Part shown: positions 8,490 through 10,799 of the stretch, piece after piece
Layout of the letters: every line of letters starts with the position of its first letter
How positions within the stretch are numbered: the stretch's first letter is position 1
Made by a program: the position numbers and the translations under genes
From: Rodentolepis nana
Lineage: Eukaryota > Platyhelminthes > Cestoda > Cyclophyllidea > Hymenolepididae
Reading direction: 5' to 3'
Assembly: GCA_900617975.1 (NCBI GenBank)
Contig: UZAE01001969.1
Span: 1-10,799 of the forward strand
DNA: 10,799 bases
The notes under the pieces: generated by a model
Seen by the model: the letters and a program-made list of their open reading frames with translations, nothing else
What the model was told of the DNA's origin: nothing
Databases searched by the model: none

Positions 8490-9022
8490 CTGCACAATGG
8501 CATCTTATGATATGACTTCGTTAATAATAAAATTAGAAATAAATTTCACATAGTAGTGTGACTCCAATATAGTACTATTATTGCGTTGGAATAAATATAA
8601 AATAGGCCATTAGGTTAGTCTTCACAAGGCATAGAAATGACAGATCATAGATATTGATCAATGGCTCTTTGGCTTTTCCTTCCTGACTGGTTGAACGAGG
8701 CGATTGAAATGCGTTTCAATGTCAATGGATTTGTCAAAATGCCTCGATAATATGCAATTAAAATTTTGAATCAATGATAAGTATCTAAAATGTCAAGTTA
8801 TGCGACATTTCTTAGTTTTAATCATTCTCTACAGGAAATATTTCATAATGAGTTTTAAGACAATAAAAGTATGAGGATGCACGACATTCATTTCATTATT
8901 ACATATACATATATTTTATTGCTGAAATTTACAATGTATGAATGGTTTTAATATTGAATAATTTAGCATTTTTCACATCGATCCGCAGTTGTGCTACACT
9001 TGCTAGTAAAGGTTTCTTTGTA
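8490..9022. other. A+T-rich stretch with a short GC-richer block
   Basis: Mostly A+T-rich and unremarkable. The exception is about 8662-8751, where composition rises and several frames are open for about 30 codons: + strand MALWLFLPDWLNEAIEM to a stop, and minus strand SRHFDKSIDIETHFNRLV to a stop. It may be a small exon of the gene ending at 8232, but no donor with matching phase could be found. Confidence 0.4.
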
Positions 9023-9036
9023 ATCAACCAAATGTA
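9023..9036. repeat. Target-site duplication of copy 2, left
   Basis: ATCAACCAAATGTA, exactly repeated at 9358-9371 on the other side of the inverted repeat copy. Confidence 0.9.
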
Positions 9037-9357
9037 TTAATTTCAAATGGAGGGCTTTATGATGCTTCTCATTCGCCCTTTAGCTGACTTCGGGTTTTAC
9101 AGAGGGAAGGAGGAACATCAAAGTGAGAAAAAGTGAAGAGAGGGGACAGAAGAGTGATTCAAAGATGCAAAAGAGACAGACAGACACAAAGGCAGAGAAA
9201 AGGTAGGATAAGTATGGTGGAAGTAATCGAATAAGACATACAGTGTGGTGATGGTAGTTTGAAGTCAGAAGTCAACAACCGGTTAATAGACTTTTTTGCC
9301 ATATGAGTATACGTTGCCCAGGGTGCACCACGTGGAGGTAAGTCTATCGCACGCTCC
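9037..9357 (-). mobile_element. SINE-like retroposed repeat, copy 2 (complete, inverted)
   Basis: This is a complete copy of about 321 bp on the minus strand. Its 5' end (at 9357) reads GGAGCGTGCGATAGACTTAC, and its 3' end at 9037 reads CCATTTGAAATTAA. It is flanked by an exact 14-bp direct repeat, ATCAACCAAATGTA, at 9023-9036 and 9358-9371. Variable-length 14-15 bp duplications with an A-rich 3' end are the signature of target-primed insertion by a LINE reverse transcriptase. The 67-codon minus-strand frame lying mostly inside it is part of the repeat and not a host gene. Confidence 0.92.
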
Positions 9358-9371
9358 ATCAACCAAATGTA
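9358..9371. repeat. Target-site duplication of copy 2, right
   Basis: Exact partner of 9023-9036. It starts immediately after the 5' end (minus strand) of the element and so fixes that terminus. Confidence 0.9.
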
Positions 9372-10277
9372 ATCAATTTAACGTTAATCTATATTTATGT
9401 TAAATTCTCATCTTTGTACAAACGATAACTAGAAATGTCATGTGTCATTTGACAGTATGCTTTTAGCAAACAAATATTGTAGCTATAGCAAAATATGTTA
9501 TATATCATATTTCAAAACCAGTTTACGTACACCTTATATATTAAAATCCAATACGGTAATTGTACAGGTTAAAACAGAGTACAAAATAACTTATATTGAT
9601 TAAAACTCAGATTAAAATTAATATAACTGTTTAAGATTGCAATGTCATGTCAGGGTAGCGGCAGTAATTTTTTGTTACTTTTTCATAACCATCAAAATCT
9701 TAATTGACTGCTGTGTCATTAATCATTTGTGCAAGATTAATGAGTTAGTTGTTATTAATATTTTGTGTAGCAAACTAGGAGCTAAAATTCGCGAGTGCTA
9801 ATGACCAAATATGGTCATTAAATAAATGAATTAATTTAAATAAGGCAATTATTGGGTTTAAGATTTGTGCATGTTGGAGCCAAAATCTTGTACTATGTAG
9901 TAGAATCACATACTGAATTTATATTTTCAAGTTCTTTTAGTTGACATGGAAACTTTAAACCATAGGGACCACAAGGGAAAGATAGGTTCTGCAGCTATGT
10001 TTAATATATCCAAATAATAACGACATGTCTACTCCAATTTGGTTCGTTGTGTCAAAATTTGGTCTAAAAGCTAATCATCGGAAAGGAACCGAAGATGGTA
10101 TCCTGGACTTGGATTTGATTCATATTTCTATTTAAGATCTCTATTAAATTACTTAGCATATAAACGAGAATCTTAGTCATAAAATACATGAATAACGTAT
10201 ATAAAGCAAATTAAATTGCCCTGCGAAAAATTTCAAATTGCACGCTTTCAAATTCATGAATTGGTTATAATACTATT
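9372..10277. other. A+T-rich spacer between two inverted repeat copies
   Basis: I see no gene, RNA gene or repeat here beyond short A+T words. It separates copy 2 (minus) from copy 3 (+), so a transcript through the whole block would have about 320-base complementary arms around this loop. Confidence 0.6.
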
Positions 10278-10292
10278 ATATGCACTAATTTC
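10278..10292. repeat. Target-site duplication of copy 3, left
   Basis: ATATGCACTAATTTC, matching 10621-10635 with one G/A difference. Confidence 0.88.
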
Positions 10293-10620
10293 GGGGTGTG
10301 CGATAGACTTACCTCTACGTGGTGCACCCTGGGCAATGTAAAATCATACGGCATAAAAGTCTATTAACCGGCAGTTGACTTCCGAGTTCAAGCTATCATG
10401 ACCCCACTATATGTCATATTCCACTTCTTTCACAGTACTCACCTCACATTTGTTCTACCTTTGTGCTTGTCCCTTTTACATCTTTGAAACACTCTTCTCT
10501 TCCCTCCCCCCCCTCTCGACTTTTTTCGATTTAATGTTCCTCTCCCTCTTTGAAGCCTGAAGTCAACTAAACTGCTAATGATAACTATCATAAAGCCTGC
10601 CATTTCATATAAACAAATAA
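10293..10620 (+). mobile_element. SINE-like retroposed repeat, copy 3 (complete)
   Basis: This is a complete copy of about 328 bp in + orientation. Its 5' end, GGGGTGTGCGATAGACTTAC, matches that of copy 2 (2 differences in the first 14 bases). Its 3' end is ATAAACAAATAAAT. The flanks ATATGCACTAATTTC (10278-10292) and ATATACACTAATTTC (10621-10635) match at 14 of 15 positions and form a target-site duplication. No tRNA-type A and B boxes can be shown with confidence, and an internal TTTTTT would stop Pol III, so the promoter type is open. Confidence 0.92.
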
Positions 10621-10635
10621 ATATACACTAATTTC
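10621..10635. repeat. Target-site duplication of copy 3, right
   Basis: ATATACACTAATTTC, partner of 10278-10292. It directly follows the A-rich 3' end of the element. Confidence 0.88.
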
Positions 10636-10799
10636 ACACTTTATTAAATTTAAAAATAATTGCCGTCAACAATCTATATGACTTAAGATATAACAAAAAT
10701 TCCTATGAAAGAAAAACCTATTTCAAATAAATTCTAATGAAAAGTTTTTCTTTGTTATTGCACTGATTCATCTAAAACTTATTTTATTTCACTAATTTC
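10636..10799. other. A+T-rich flank, nothing recognised
   Basis: Sequence after the target duplication of repeat copy 3. There are no open frames or motifs of note. Confidence 0.6.

Noticed and set aside
9331..9357. Spliced-leader RNA gene
   Set aside because: The GGTAAGT suggested an SL donor, but there is no Sm-site and hairpin arrangement after it, and the element boundary follows within about 20 bases.
9159..9362. 67-codon minus-strand ORF
   Set aside because: It lies almost entirely inside repeat copy 2, with its ATG in the target duplication. It is a product of the insertion, not a gene.
10293..10400. tRNA-type A and B boxes at the head of the repeat
   Set aside because: A B-box-like AGTTCAAGCT occurs near 10385-10394 in copy 3 but is not kept in copies 1 and 2, no matching A box is at a suitable distance, and no tRNA fold is evident.
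10293..10620. LTR or TRIM interpretation of the repeat
   Set aside because: No TG..CA ends with 4-6 bp duplications, no primer-binding site or polypurine tract placed as expected, and the 14-15 bp duplications with an A-rich end fit LINE-type insertion better.
1..10799. CRISPR array, bacterial operon, phage or rRNA/tRNA genes
   Set aside because: No regularly spaced repeats, no long ORFs or ribosome-binding sites, and no recognisable rRNA or tRNA. The introns show the DNA is eukaryotic.

Overview
This is a eukaryotic (animal-type) genomic window. It is strongly A+T-rich (about 70% by eye), has no long open reading frames, and holds one gene that can only be read by joining short exons with GT..AG introns of 0.5-1.6 kb. 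The intron structure, the receptor-type protein tyrosine phosphatase (PTP) domain and the dispersed retroposed repeats point to an invertebrate metazoan. The divergent PTP and the repeat-rich A+T background would suit a parasitic flatworm, but that is only a guess and I do not name a species.

Region 471-6782 (minus strand) is the main content. Six exons splice in frame into 249 residues plus a split codon, covering a PTP domain from its N-terminal lead-in to the catalytic HC motif. In transcription order they are 6782-6612, 5401-5308, 4172-4096, 3583-3449, 1809-1693 and 625-471. The gene continues past the left edge. Most hallmark motifs are present ([33 protein letters not shown]). The WPD loop reads WNKNGLP, the KNRY phosphotyrosine loop reads QNRH, and the Lys normally in the KC.YWP motif is Gln. 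A pseudophosphatase-like domain or a degenerate tandem D2 domain is therefore likely.

Region 6783-7440 is richer in G+C than the rest. It contains a TATA-like box, a (TA)n tract and a 14-codon upstream ORF in front of the first PTP exon, so it may be that gene's promoter and 5' region. Competing exon-like readings exist on both strands. Region 8232-8489 (minus) holds a separate coding-like stretch ending in a stop codon, possibly the last exon of an upstream gene on the same strand.

Three copies of one dispersed repeat, about 320-330 bp long, lie at 1-315 (cut by the window edge), 9037-9357 (inverted) and 10293-10620. The two complete copies share the same 5' end, carry A-rich 3' ends, and are flanked by 14-15 bp direct repeats read here as target-site duplications. 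They are non-autonomous, LINE-mobilised (SINE-like) insertions. I cannot match the family to a named one. The rest is A+T-rich intronic or intergenic DNA with a few small coding-like or GC-richer blocks, noted below.
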